Origin: 13-2-20CM-66-19 sp963760225
GTDB taxonomy: Bacteria; Pseudomonadota; Gammaproteobacteria; Steroidobacterales; Steroidobacteraceae
Assembly: GCA_963760225.1 (NCBI GenBank)
Contig: CAVXCD010000001.1
Span: 930,001 to 994,000, forward strand
DNA: 64,000 nt
Direction of reading: 5' to 3'
Shown: piece after piece, positions 39,437 through 47,113 of the stretch
Layout: the number at the start of each line of letters is the position of its first letter
Numbering within the stretch: position 1 is the first letter of the stretch
Translations under genes and position numbers: made by a program
The notes under the pieces: model-generated
Database searches by the model: none
What the model was told of the DNA's origin: nothing
Seen by the model: the letters and a program-made list of their open reading frames with translations, nothing else

Positions 39437-41863
39437 CTACCAGACGCCCTTGAGCGGGCCGGGATTTCTGTTGGTCATTCCCTCGGGCGGCAGATAACCC
39501 CGGATCTCCTGCCCCAGGGATGTATCCGTTGCCGATCCGACACTCGCCAGTCCTCCGAGTTCCAGCTGCAGCCAGACGCCGGTGGACTGGGTCCCGTTGT
39601 GATTGCTGACGTAGCGGCGCACCCCGAGGCGCGCCCGCCAGCAGCAGGCACGATACTCGAAGCCGGCGAAACGCTCCAGGAATCCGACCAGCGGCACCGA
39701 TACCGGGACGCCGTTCTGCGGCGTGCCGGGCGCGACCGCCTGCTCCAGGTTGTACTGGTACTCGTGGTCGCTCAGCGAATAGATCCCCCGGGCGAACACG
39801 TTCCAGTTGCCCCGGATCGGCCAGGCGCCCGAGGCCTCGACCTGGTCGAACGTATAACGCTCGTAGCGGTAGGCGAGGTTCACGACCGAGTTGCCGGCAG
39901 GCTTGTACTGCAGGTTGAGCTGCGTCTCCTGGCTGCCCTGAGTCTGCGGGTCCCACAGCACCCCGACGCCGGCACTCCAGTCCTCGAACGCGGTGAGCGC
40001 CAGCTGCGCGACCAGGCTGGAGCGCTTCTCGGTGTCGGTGCCCGGTATCTGCCCGGGCACCGTGCTCGTGCCGCAAAATCCCTGGCACTCAGGCAGCTGA
40101 ACGCGCGGTGCCTCGAACGAATATGTCTGGCCGAAGGTCCCGGAAATGAACTGCCGTCCGTTCTGCGCATCCAGCAGCCGGCTCGTGACGGCGAGCGTCA
40201 CCTGGTCGGCATCGCTCTGCCGGTCGGCGCCGACGAAGCGGTTGGTGCGGAACAGCTCCACCGGGTTCAACAGGTCCGGGAGTGCGCTGTCGAATACCGG
40301 CAGGTCCTGCTGGTCGCGGTAGGGCACCTTCAGGTACAGCAGGCGCGGCTCGAGGGTGAGGCGGCGCTGGTCGTGCGAGCCGCTGGCGCGCTCGAACATC
40401 AGCCCGCTGTCGAAGCTGGCGATCGGCACGGTGCGCGAGGGCGAGCGCGGCTCGCCGGGCAGCGTGTAGTCGAGCTCGTACTGCGTGGCGCGCCAGGCGA
40501 ACGCCGGGCGCACGAAGTATCCCGGACCGCTCAGATCGAGGTACATGCCGGGAGCAATGTCGGCGCGCCAGCCGCTCACCTCGAACGTGCCGCCGGGGCG
40601 CTGGAAGTCGACCAGCTCGGAATCGAAGCCGTAGTGGAAGATTCCGCCGAGGGTGTAGTCGCTGCTGGCGGCGACGCCCGGCACGCGCGCGTACGGACGG
40701 TCATCGACCGACAGGGTGTAGTCGATGGTCTGGAACTGCTGCGCCTCCCCGTCGATCCGCCAGTGCTCGTCGCGGTAGGAGAAGACGGCGCTGCGCTCGA
40801 GAAAAGCGGTACTGGTGCCTTCCGGGCCCTGCGAGAAGTCCTCGAAATAGAACGGATCGCTCACTTCCTCGGCGTGCAGGGTGAGGCGCCAGAAGTCCGG
40901 CAGGTCGGCGACATCGAGGAAACGCACGCGGTCGCGGCTGCCGTCGAAGGACTTGTCGTAGGGCAGGTAGTTCCAGTCGAGCTCGCCGTGCTGATCCGCG
41001 GTGAGGAAGCGCAGGTCGCCGCCGAGGTCGGGACCGGCATGGCTGTACTCGGTCGGCTCGAAGGTGAAATCGACGTTGGGCGCGATGTTCCAGTAGTAGG
41101 GCAGCGACAGCTCCAGGCCGCCGTAGGACATGTTGCCGATGGTCGGAAACAGAAAGCCGCTCTTGCGCTCGGTCGACAGCGGAAACGACACCCACGGCAG
41201 GTAGATGAGCGGCACGCCCATGAAGTCGATCTGGGCATCGCGCGCGGTGCCGATCTTGGCGCGCGTATCGAGCACGATGCTCTCGGCCTTGATGTGCCAT
41301 GACTCGTCGTGCAGCGGGCAGGTGGTGAAGACCACGCCCTTGAGTCGCAGCACTCCCTGCGGGGTGAGCTGCATCTGCTGCGACGCGCCGCGCGCCGGCC
41401 GCTGCAGCAGCGAGAACTGCGCCGAGTCGAACTGCGCGCCGGCGCTGGCGGAATAACTGCCGCTCGCGCCGCTCACCTGCACCAGCGAATCGCTGTAGTC
41501 GACGTGGCTGTCGGTTGCCACCGAGCCGTTGCGCCGGTCGAGCTGCGCCTCGTTGGTATGGATGACTCTATCGCCCTGGCGCACCTCGACGTTGCCCTTG
41601 AGCGTCGCCTGGCCGGCGTTTTGGGCGACGTCCGCGTCCACCGCATCCGCGGTCACCTCGATCTTGCTGTCCCGGGCGGGCTTTGCGGGCGCCGTGCCGG
41701 CGGTGGGGGAGGCGGGCGCCAGCAGTGCTGCCACACCGCTGCTGCCCGGCGCCGCCCCGGCCACGTTCTGTGACGGACACGGCGGCGGTTGGTCCGCCCA
41801 GGCGACCGGCATCATGCTGCCGAGCGCAACGATCGCGGTCCGAAATGGGCTCGAACGCAACAT
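39437..41863 (-). CDS. lptD: LPS-assembly outer-membrane protein LptD
   Basis: About 808 residues. A signal peptide (AIVALGSMMPVAWA) precedes an OstA-type beta-jellyroll (VTADAVDADVAQNAGQATLKGNVEVRQGDRVIHTNEAQLD) and a 26-strand-type barrel rich in aromatic strands, ending in Trp. Cysteine pairs (CPSQ near the N-terminus, TTCPLHDE, ECQGFCGT, ACCWRARLG) provide the disulfides the family needs. LptD inserts lipopolysaccharide into the outer leaflet. ATG 41863 (MLRSSPFRTAI) is preferred; ATG 41875 is four codons upstream. It is divergent from amgK across 61 bases that hold a symmetrical ATTATAAT. Confidence 0.95.
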   Translation of the reverse strand: MLRSSPFRTAIVALGSMMPVAWADQPPPCPSQNVAGAAPGSSGVAALLAPASPTAGTAPAKPARDSKIEVTADAVDADVAQNAGQATLKGNVEVRQGDRVIHTNEAQLDRRNGSVATDSHVDYSDSLVQVSGASGSYSASAGAQFDSAQFSLLQRPARGASQQMQLTPQGVLRLKGVVFTTCPLHDESWHIKAESIVLDTRAKIGTARDAQIDFMGVPLIYLPWVSFPLSTERKSGFLFPTIGNMSYGGLELSLPYYWNIAPNVDFTFEPTEYSHAGPDLGGDLRFLTADQHGELDWNYLPYDKSFDGSRDRVRFLDVADLPDFWRLTLHAEEVSDPFYFEDFSQGPEGTSTAFLERSAVFSYRDEHWRIDGEAQQFQTIDYTLSVDDRPYARVPGVAASSDYTLGGIFHYGFDSELVDFQRPGGTFEVSGWRADIAPGMYLDLSGPGYFVRPAFAWRATQYELDYTLPGEPRSPSRTVPIASFDSGLMFERASGSHDQRRLTLEPRLLYLKVPYRDQQDLPVFDSALPDLLNPVELFRTNRFVGADRQSDADQVTLAVTSRLLDAQNGRQFISGTFGQTYSFEAPRVQLPECQGFCGTSTVPGQIPGTDTEKRSSLVAQLALTAFEDWSAGVGVLWDPQTQGSQETQLNLQYKPAGNSVVNLAYRYERYTFDQVEASGAWPIRGNWNVFARGIYSLSDHEYQYNLEQAVAPGTPQNGVPVSVPLVGFLERFAGFEYRACCWRARLGVRRYVSNHNGTQSTGVWLQLELGGLASVGSATDTSLGQEIRGYLPPEGMTNRNPGPLKGVW

Positions 41864-41873
41864 GAAGGGCGGC

Positions 41874-41881
41874 ATTATAAT
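41874..41881. promoter_or_regulatory. Palindromic ATTATAAT, possible shared -10 element for lptD and amgK
   Basis: ATTATAAT is its own reverse complement, so a perfect TATAAT hexamer reads on both strands (41876-41881 plus; complement of 41874-41879 minus). It lies between the divergent lptD (ATG 41863) and amgK (ATG 41925). Neither direction has a good -35 box at 17 bases. For amgK the distance to the ATG is normal; for lptD it would leave almost no leader. Confidence 0.4.
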
Positions 41882-41924
41882 GGCGCGCCGCAGCGACGCA
41901 GGCCGAAAAACCCATAACTCCCGC

Positions 41925-42980
41925 ATGCTTGAGACCGACGCGCGACTCGCGCTGATAGAGCGGTGGCTGTCGCGCGAGCTGCGCCTTGAGGTGGCGCGCA
42001 TCGAGCCGGCCTCGAGCGATGCCAGTTTCCGGCGCTACTTCCGCGTGTTCGTGGCGCGCGGCAGCTACGTGGTGATGGATGCACCGCCCGGCAGGGAGGA
42101 CGTGCGGCCCTACCTCAAGGTGGCGCGGCTGCTCGCGGAATGCGGCGTCCACGTGCCGCAGGTGCACGAGGCGGATCCGCTGCGCGGACTGCTGCTGCTC
42201 GAGGACCTCGGCGGCACGCTGTACCTCGAGCGCCTGCTCGCCGGCGAGGACAGTGAGCGGCTCTATGGCGATGCGCTCGATGCGCTGGCCCGCATCCAGG
42301 TGCGCGGCCGTGCGGCGTGTGCGCAGCTTGCCGCATATGACCGCACCGAGCTGCTGCGCGAGATGGCGCTCATGCCCGAGTGGTTTCTCGGCCGTCACCT
42401 CGCGCTCACGCTGTCGGCGGACGACGCGCAGCTGCTGGCGGCGGCGTTCGAGTTCCTGATCGGCGCGGCGCTGGCGCAGCCGCTGGTGTTCGTGCACCGC
42501 GACTACCACGCGCGCAATCTGATGGTGGTCGCCGAGCGCAATCCGGGCATCATCGACTTCCAGGATGCGCTGCGCGGCCCGGTCGGCTACGACCTGGTGT
42601 CGCTGCTGAAGGACTGCTACATCGCCTGGCCGCGCGCGCGCGTCGTCGGCTGGGTGGCGGCGTTCCGCGCGCGACTGCTGGCGCACGGTGGCGAGAGCGG
42701 CGCGAGCGAGGCGGAGTTCCTGCGCTGGTTCGACCTCGTCGGCGTGCAGCGGCACATCAAGGTGCTCGGCATCTTCTGCCGCCTGTGGTATCGCGATGGC
42801 AAGCCGGGCTACCTGCCCGATCTGCCGCGCACGCTCGCCTATGTGCGCGAGGTGTGCGCGCAGCACGCGCCGCTCGCCGCGCTCGGCCGCCTGCTCGAGG
42901 AGCGCGTGGTCACCGCGCTGCCGCGCGCCAACGCGCGCGTCGCCGCCGCCCTGGCCGCCGGCGCCGGGGGCCCGGCATGA
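41925..42980 (+). CDS. amgK: Anomeric MurNAc/GlcNAc kinase AmgK (aminoglycoside-phosphotransferase fold)
   Basis: A 351-residue kinase. It phosphorylates the anomeric carbon of N-acetylmuramate in peptidoglycan recycling. ASSDASFRRYFRVFVARGSYVVMDAPPG is the N-lobe; FVHRDYHARNLMV is the catalytic loop with its Asp, and GIIDFQDALRGPVGYDLVSLLKDCY the metal-binding loop, both typical of AmgK. Start ATG 41925 (MLETDARLALIERW) is preferred to ATG 41880 fifteen codons upstream, which overlaps the -10 element. The stop overlaps murU (ATGA). Together they bypass de novo UDP-MurNAc synthesis, giving intrinsic fosfomycin resistance in Pseudomonas. Confidence 0.92.
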   Translation: MLETDARLALIERWLSRELRLEVARIEPASSDASFRRYFRVFVARGSYVVMDAPPGREDVRPYLKVARLLAECGVHVPQVHEADPLRGLLLLEDLGGTLYLERLLAGEDSERLYGDALDALARIQVRGRAACAQLAAYDRTELLREMALMPEWFLGRHLALTLSADDAQLLAAAFEFLIGAALAQPLVFVHRDYHARNLMVVAERNPGIIDFQDALRGPVGYDLVSLLKDCYIAWPRARVVGWVAAFRARLLAHGGESGASEAEFLRWFDLVGVQRHIKVLGIFCRLWYRDGKPGYLPDLPRTLAYVREVCAQHAPLAALGRLLEERVVTALPRANARVAAALAAGAGGPA

Positions 42981-43648
42981 AGGCGATGCTGCTGGCCGCC
43001 GGCCGCGGCGAGCGCATGCGGCCGATCACCGATGCGCTGCCCAAGGCGCTGGTGCAGGTCGGCGGGCGCCCGCTCATCGCCTGGCACCTGGCCGCGCTGG
43101 CACGCGCCGGCATTCGCGACGTGGTCATCAACCTCTCCTGGCTGGGCGCGCAGTTGCAGGCCGCGCTCGGCGACGGCGGGAAGTTCGGCGTGCGTATTTC
43201 CTGGAGCGAGGAGGGGCCGCTGCCGCTCGAGACCGGCGGCGGCATTTTCCGTGCCCTGCCGCTGCTCGGGCCGGGCGCCTTCCTGGTCGTGAACGCTGAC
43301 ATCTGGACCGACATCGATTTCGCTCACCTGACGCTCGCGCCCGCCGCGCTCGCGCAGCTGGTGCTGATTCCCAACCCGCCGCACCACCCGCAGGGCGACT
43401 TCGCGCTGCGCGGCGCTGAGGTGGTCGAGGCCGCAGACGGGCGCTGCACTTATTCGGGGGTCGGGGTGTACCGGCCCGAGTTCTTCGCTGGCTGCTCGCC
43501 CGGGCGCTTCCCGCTGCTGCCGCTGCTCGAGCGGGCCATCAGAGCCGGACGGGTGCACGGACAGCTGTGGCGCGGCGCCTGGTGCGATGTAGGTACGCCC
43601 GAGCGGCTGGAGCACCTGCGGGCGCGGCTCGCTACGGTACAATCCTAG
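42977..43648 (+). CDS. murU: MurNAc-1-phosphate uridylyltransferase MurU
   Basis: A 223-residue nucleotidyltransferase that turns the AmgK product into UDP-MurNAc. The N-terminal pyrophosphorylase signature is LAAGRGERMRPITDALPKALVQVGGRPLI; LETGGGIFRALPLLG, VNADIWTDIDF and YSGVGVYRPEFF are further family blocks. It is coupled to amgK by ATGA. It ends two bases before the lipA ATG, so lipA may be read from this operon or from a promoter inside the murU end. Confidence 0.93.
   Translation: MKAMLLAAGRGERMRPITDALPKALVQVGGRPLIAWHLAALARAGIRDVVINLSWLGAQLQAALGDGGKFGVRISWSEEGPLPLETGGGIFRALPLLGPGAFLVVNADIWTDIDFAHLTLAPAALAQLVLIPNPPHHPQGDFALRGAEVVEAADGRCTYSGVGVYRPEFFAGCSPGRFPLLPLLERAIRAGRVHGQLWRGAWCDVGTPERLEHLRARLATVQS
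43638..43643 (+). promoter_or_regulatory. Candidate -10 element for lipA
   Basis: TACAAT at 43638-43643 lies at the very end of murU, seven bases before the lipA ATG. It is a five-of-six match to TATAAT, but I find no convincing -35 box at the right distance, and the leader would be almost absent. Confidence 0.25.
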
Positions 43649-43650
43649 GC

Positions 43651-44667
43651 ATGTCGCAGCTGAAGGACATCCGGGTCGTCACCGAGGCCGCGCGTGCGCG
43701 CAGTGGTGAGAAATACCTTACGCCGCAGGGCTTTACCGCGGTGCGCGACGGCATCAAGGGGCGCGCGGCGGCAGCGCCCGCAGCCAGGTTGCCCCCGTGG
43801 CTCAGGGCGCGAGCCCCCAGCGGGGAGGGTTTCCGTGCGGTGCGCGCGCTGGTGCGCAAGCACCGGCTCGCCACCGTGTGCGAGGAGGCGAAGTGTCCCA
43901 ACATCGGCGAATGTTGGAACGCGGGGACCGCCACCCTGATGCTCATGGGCGCGGTGTGCACGCGCGCCTGCCGCTTCTGCTCGGTGGACACCGGCAACCC
44001 GCACGGCTGGCTCGATCCCGAGGAACCGGAGCACGCGGCGCGCACGGTCGAGCTCATGAAGCTCGCTTACGTAGTGCTGACCTCGGTGGACCGCGACGAC
44101 CTGCCCGACGGCGGAGCGGCGCACTACGCGGCCTGCGTAGCCGCTATCAAGCGGCGCAACCCGCATACCGCGATCGAGGCGCTGACGCCCGACTTTCAGG
44201 GCATGGCCGCGAGCGTCACCACCGTGGTCGATTCCGGTATCGAGGTGTTCGCACAGAACATCGAGACGGTGCGCCGCCTGACGCACCCGGTGCGCGACCC
44301 GCGCGCCGGCTACCAGCAGACGCTCGCGGTGCTGGCGCACGCCAAGCAACGTCGCCCGGCGCTGCTCACCAAGAGCAGCCTGATGCTCGGACTCGGGGAG
44401 ACGGACGCGGAGATCCTCACCACGCTGCGCGACCTGCGTGCCGTCGGCGTGGACCTGGTGACGCTCGGGCAGTACCTGCGTCCGACCGTGAATCACCTGA
44501 GCGTGGAGCGCTTCGTTACACCGCAGCAGTTCGACGGCTATCGCGGCGCGGCCCTGGCGCTGGGTTTTCTCGAGTGCGTCGCCGGGCCGCTGGTGCGCTC
44601 GAGCTACCGCGCCGAGCAGGCGCTGAACCGCAACAACGCCGGTCTCGACAACTCGAGGCTGGCGTGA
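43651..44667 (+). CDS. lipA: Lipoyl synthase
   Basis: A 338-residue radical-SAM enzyme that inserts two sulfur atoms into protein-bound octanoate. The auxiliary cluster ligands are C77-x4-C82-x5-C88 (CEEAKCPNIGEC) and the SAM cluster ligands C103-x3-C107-x2-C110 (CTRACRFC). VLTSVDRDDLPDGGA, HNIETV-type FAQNIETVRRL and the C-terminal RSSYRAE, whose Ser completes the auxiliary cluster, are all present. The stop overlaps the lipB GTG (GTGA). The auxiliary cluster is destroyed each turnover, so the enzyme consumes sulfur. Confidence 0.97.
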   Translation: MSQLKDIRVVTEAARARSGEKYLTPQGFTAVRDGIKGRAAAAPAARLPPWLRARAPSGEGFRAVRALVRKHRLATVCEEAKCPNIGECWNAGTATLMLMGAVCTRACRFCSVDTGNPHGWLDPEEPEHAARTVELMKLAYVVLTSVDRDDLPDGGAAHYAACVAAIKRRNPHTAIEALTPDFQGMAASVTTVVDSGIEVFAQNIETVRRLTHPVRDPRAGYQQTLAVLAHAKQRRPALLTKSSLMLGLGETDAEILTTLRDLRAVGVDLVTLGQYLRPTVNHLSVERFVTPQQFDGYRGAALALGFLECVAGPLVRSSYRAEQALNRNNAGLDNSRLA

Positions 44668-45383
44668 ACGCCGCGTCCGCTGGCGCGCCGGCCGCGCGCT
44701 CCGGCAGCGTGTCGCTGGTCACCGCCGGCGAGGTACCGCGCGCGCTGGTGCGCTGGCTGGGGCGGGTCGACTACGAGCCGATCTGGCGCGCGATGCAGCG
44801 CTTTACCGCCGAACGCGACGCTGCCACCGCCGACGAGATCTGGTTCCTCGAGCATCCGCCGGTGTTCACCCTCGGGATGAATGCGAACCGTGCGCACCTG
44901 CTGGCCCCGGGGGACATCCCGGTGGTGCAGATCGACCGCGGCGGCCAGGTGACCTATCACGGTCCGGGACAGCTGGTGGTCTACCCGCTCATCGATCTGC
45001 AGCGCCTGCGGCTGTCGATCCACCACTTCGTCGCGGCCCTCGAGCGTGCCGTGATCGAGCTCGCCGCGCAGTACGGCATCGCCGCTGCCTGCCGCCGCGG
45101 TGCCCCGGGGGTCTATGTCGCCGGCCGCAAGCTCGCCAGTGTCGGCGTGCGCGTGCGCCGCGCCGGCAGCTACCACGGGCTGGCGGTGAACGTAGTGCTC
45201 GACCTCGCGCCGTTCCGGCGCATCAACCCGTGCGGCTATGCGGGACTTGAGATGACGCAGTTCGCCGAGCTCGGCGGCCCGCGCACCGTGGCCGAGTGTG
45301 CCGCGGCGCTCGCCCCGCCGCTGCTCGCGGCGCTGCGCCTGGCGGGCGCGGCGAGCCACGCAGCACCGGCATGCCGGGAATGA
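44664..45383 (+). CDS. lipB: Octanoyl-ACP:protein N-octanoyltransferase
   Basis: A 239-residue enzyme that moves octanoate from ACP to the lipoyl domains, the substrate for LipA. Signatures: FLEHPPVFTLGMNANRAHLL, RGGQVTYHGPGQLVVYPLIDL, catalytic K156 in VAGRKLASVGVRV and catalytic C190 in INPCGYAGLEMTQF. The start is GTG 44664 within the lipA stop. The C-terminus is followed by an ATGA overlap with a sulfate-binding lipoprotein, an uncommon neighbour for lipB. Confidence 0.96.
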   Translation: MNAASAGAPAARSGSVSLVTAGEVPRALVRWLGRVDYEPIWRAMQRFTAERDAATADEIWFLEHPPVFTLGMNANRAHLLAPGDIPVVQIDRGGQVTYHGPGQLVVYPLIDLQRLRLSIHHFVAALERAVIELAAQYGIAAACRRGAPGVYVAGRKLASVGVRVRRAGSYHGLAVNVVLDLAPFRRINPCGYAGLEMTQFAELGGPRTVAECAAALAPPLLAALRLAGAASHAAPACRE

Positions 45384-46420
45384 CGGCGCTGGTTCGCGCG
45401 GCGCGCGGCGCCGCGGCCCTGGCAGTTGCGGCAGCGGCGCTCGCCGCGCTGTCATCCTGCAACCCTGCCGGGCAGGACAGCGGCGCCGGCCAGATCACGC
45501 TGCGCAACGTCTCCTACGATGCGACCCGCGAGCTGTACGTGGATTTCAACGCGGCGTTCGCGCGCTATTGGCAGGCCAAGACCGGGCAGCACGTGCGCAT
45601 CGATCAGTCGCACGGCGGCTCCGCCACCCAGGCGCGCTCGGTCATCGAGGGGCTGGCCGCGGACGTGGTGACGCTCGCACTCGCCGCCGACATCGACGCC
45701 GTCGCCACGCAGGGCAAGCTGCTGCCGCTCAACTGGCAGAGCCTGCTGCCCGACGACAGCTCCCCGTATACCTCGACGATTGTCTTCCTGGTGCGTCATG
45801 GCAATCCCAAGGGCGTGCACGACTGGGGTGACCTCGTGCGCCCGGGCGTTGCGGTCATCACGCCCAATCCGCGCACCTCGGGCGGTGCGCGCTGGAACTA
45901 CCTGGCCGCCTGGGCGTGGGCACGCGCGCAGCCCGGCGCGAACGATGCCAGCGCGCGCGAGTTCATGCGCCGCCTCTACCACAACGTGCCGGTGCTCGAT
46001 GCCGGATCGCGCGGCGCCACCACCACGTTCGTGCACAACGAGCTCGGTGACGTACTGGTGGCCTGGGAGAGCGAAGCGCTGCTCGCTATGCGCGAGCTCG
46101 GCAACGGCAGGTTCGAGATCGTGGTGCCCTCGGTGAGCATTCTCGCCGAGCCGCCGGTGGCGGTGGTCGACAAGGTGGCGCTGCGGCACGGTACGCGCGA
46201 GGTGGCGCGCGCCTACCTCGGTTACCTCTACAGCCCGGAGGGACAGGAGATCATCGCGCGGCACTTCTATCGCCCGCGCGACCCGCAGGTTGCGGCGCGC
46301 TACGCGGCGCGCTTTCCGCAGCTGAAACTGGCGACGATCGCCGACTTCGGCGGCTGGGCGGGTGCGCAACGCACGCACTTCAGCGACGGCGGCGTGTTCG
46401 ACCAGATCGCGGGTCGCTAG
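45380..46420 (+). CDS. sbp: Sulfate-binding lipoprotein of a CysATW transporter (Sbp family)
   Basis: A 346-residue periplasmic substrate-binding protein for sulfate or thiosulfate. The signal ends in a lipobox (LSSC), so it is membrane-anchored. Family blocks: LRNVSYDATRELYVDFNAAFARYW, IDQSHGGSATQARSVIEGLAADVVTLALAADIDA, LPDDSSPYTSTIVFLVRHGNPKGVHDWGDLV, PNPRTSGGARWNYLAAW, and GEVLVAWESEA-type DVLVAWESEALL. ATG 45380 forms an ATGA overlap with lipB; ATG 45371 is possible. The permease genes lie 3 kb away on the opposite strand, and the gene converges on their downstream regulator. Confidence 0.93.
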   Translation: MTALVRAARGAAALAVAAAALAALSSCNPAGQDSGAGQITLRNVSYDATRELYVDFNAAFARYWQAKTGQHVRIDQSHGGSATQARSVIEGLAADVVTLALAADIDAVATQGKLLPLNWQSLLPDDSSPYTSTIVFLVRHGNPKGVHDWGDLVRPGVAVITPNPRTSGGARWNYLAAWAWARAQPGANDASAREFMRRLYHNVPVLDAGSRGATTTFVHNELGDVLVAWESEALLAMRELGNGRFEIVVPSVSILAEPPVAVVDKVALRHGTREVARAYLGYLYSPEGQEIIARHFYRPRDPQVAARYAARFPQLKLATIADFGGWAGAQRTHFSDGGVFDQIAGR

Positions 46421-46441
46421 CGTCGCGCGGCCGGCAGCGTC

Positions 46442-47113
46442 TTACTCGACCACCAGCTTGTAGCCGGCCGCCGCGGTGCGCAGCAGCGCCGGCGCCGCCG
46501 GATCGGACTCGATCTTCTGCCGCAGCCGGTGCACCAGCTGCTTGAGCAGCTGGCGGTCGCCGCCGCTGCGATGTCCCCACACCTGCACCAGCAGCCGGTC
46601 GGAGCTCACCGCGCGCCCGGCATGGGCGAGCAGCATCTGCAGCAGCCGCAACTCGAGCTTGGTGAGGCGCACCGGTTCGGCGGCGCCGATGCGCACCGTG
46701 TGCTCCTCGAGATCGAGGCTGATGCGGCCCGCGGCCAGCGGCGCGCTGCTCTCCATGCCGGCACGGCGCATGAGCGCCTTGATGCGCGCCAGCAGCGTGC
46801 GCGGACTGAACGGCTTGGTGAGATAGTCGTCGGCCCCCAGGTCGAGCGCTCGCACCAGGTCCTCCTCCTCGCCGCGTACCGTGAGCATCATCACCGGCAC
46901 GCGCGAGCGCGCGCGGATCGACTCGCACACCTGGAACCCGGAAAGTCCCGGCATGTTGACGTCGAGTACCACCAGGTCCGCGGATTCGTCCGCGAAGCGC
47001 TGCACGGCCGACGGCCCGTCGGCCGCCTTGATCACCAGGTACCCTGCCTGGGCGAGGGTGAACGCGATCAGCTCGCGCAGGTCCGCATCGTCGTCGGCGA
47101 TCAGTACCTTCAT
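46442..47113 (-). CDS. OmpR/PhoB-family response regulator
   Basis: A 223-residue regulator. Receiver domain: D7-D9 acidic pocket, phospho-acceptor D51 (LVVLDVNMPG), Thr in MLTVRG, Lys in DYLTKPFSPR. The winged-helix DNA-binding domain is at about 130-222 (VRLTKLELRLLQMLLAHAGRAVSSDRLLVQVWG, LLKQLVHRLRQKIE). It overlaps the kinase gene by four bases and is the last gene of the cysA-cysT-cysW-kinase-regulator series. It ends 21 bases from the stop of sbp, which converges on it. Confidence 0.93.
   Translation of the reverse strand: MKVLIADDDADLRELIAFTLAQAGYLVIKAADGPSAVQRFADESADLVVLDVNMPGLSGFQVCESIRARSRVPVMMLTVRGEEEDLVRALDLGADDYLTKPFSPRTLLARIKALMRRAGMESSAPLAAGRISLDLEEHTVRIGAAEPVRLTKLELRLLQMLLAHAGRAVSSDRLLVQVWGHRSGGDRQLLKQLVHRLRQKIESDPAAPALLRTAAAGYKLVVE

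Noticed and set aside
42977..43648. murU as a general glucose-1-phosphate or mannose-1-phosphate nucleotidyltransferase
   Set aside because: Small size, the sequence blocks and the four-base overlap with amgK beside lptD match the AmgK-MurU recycling pair better.
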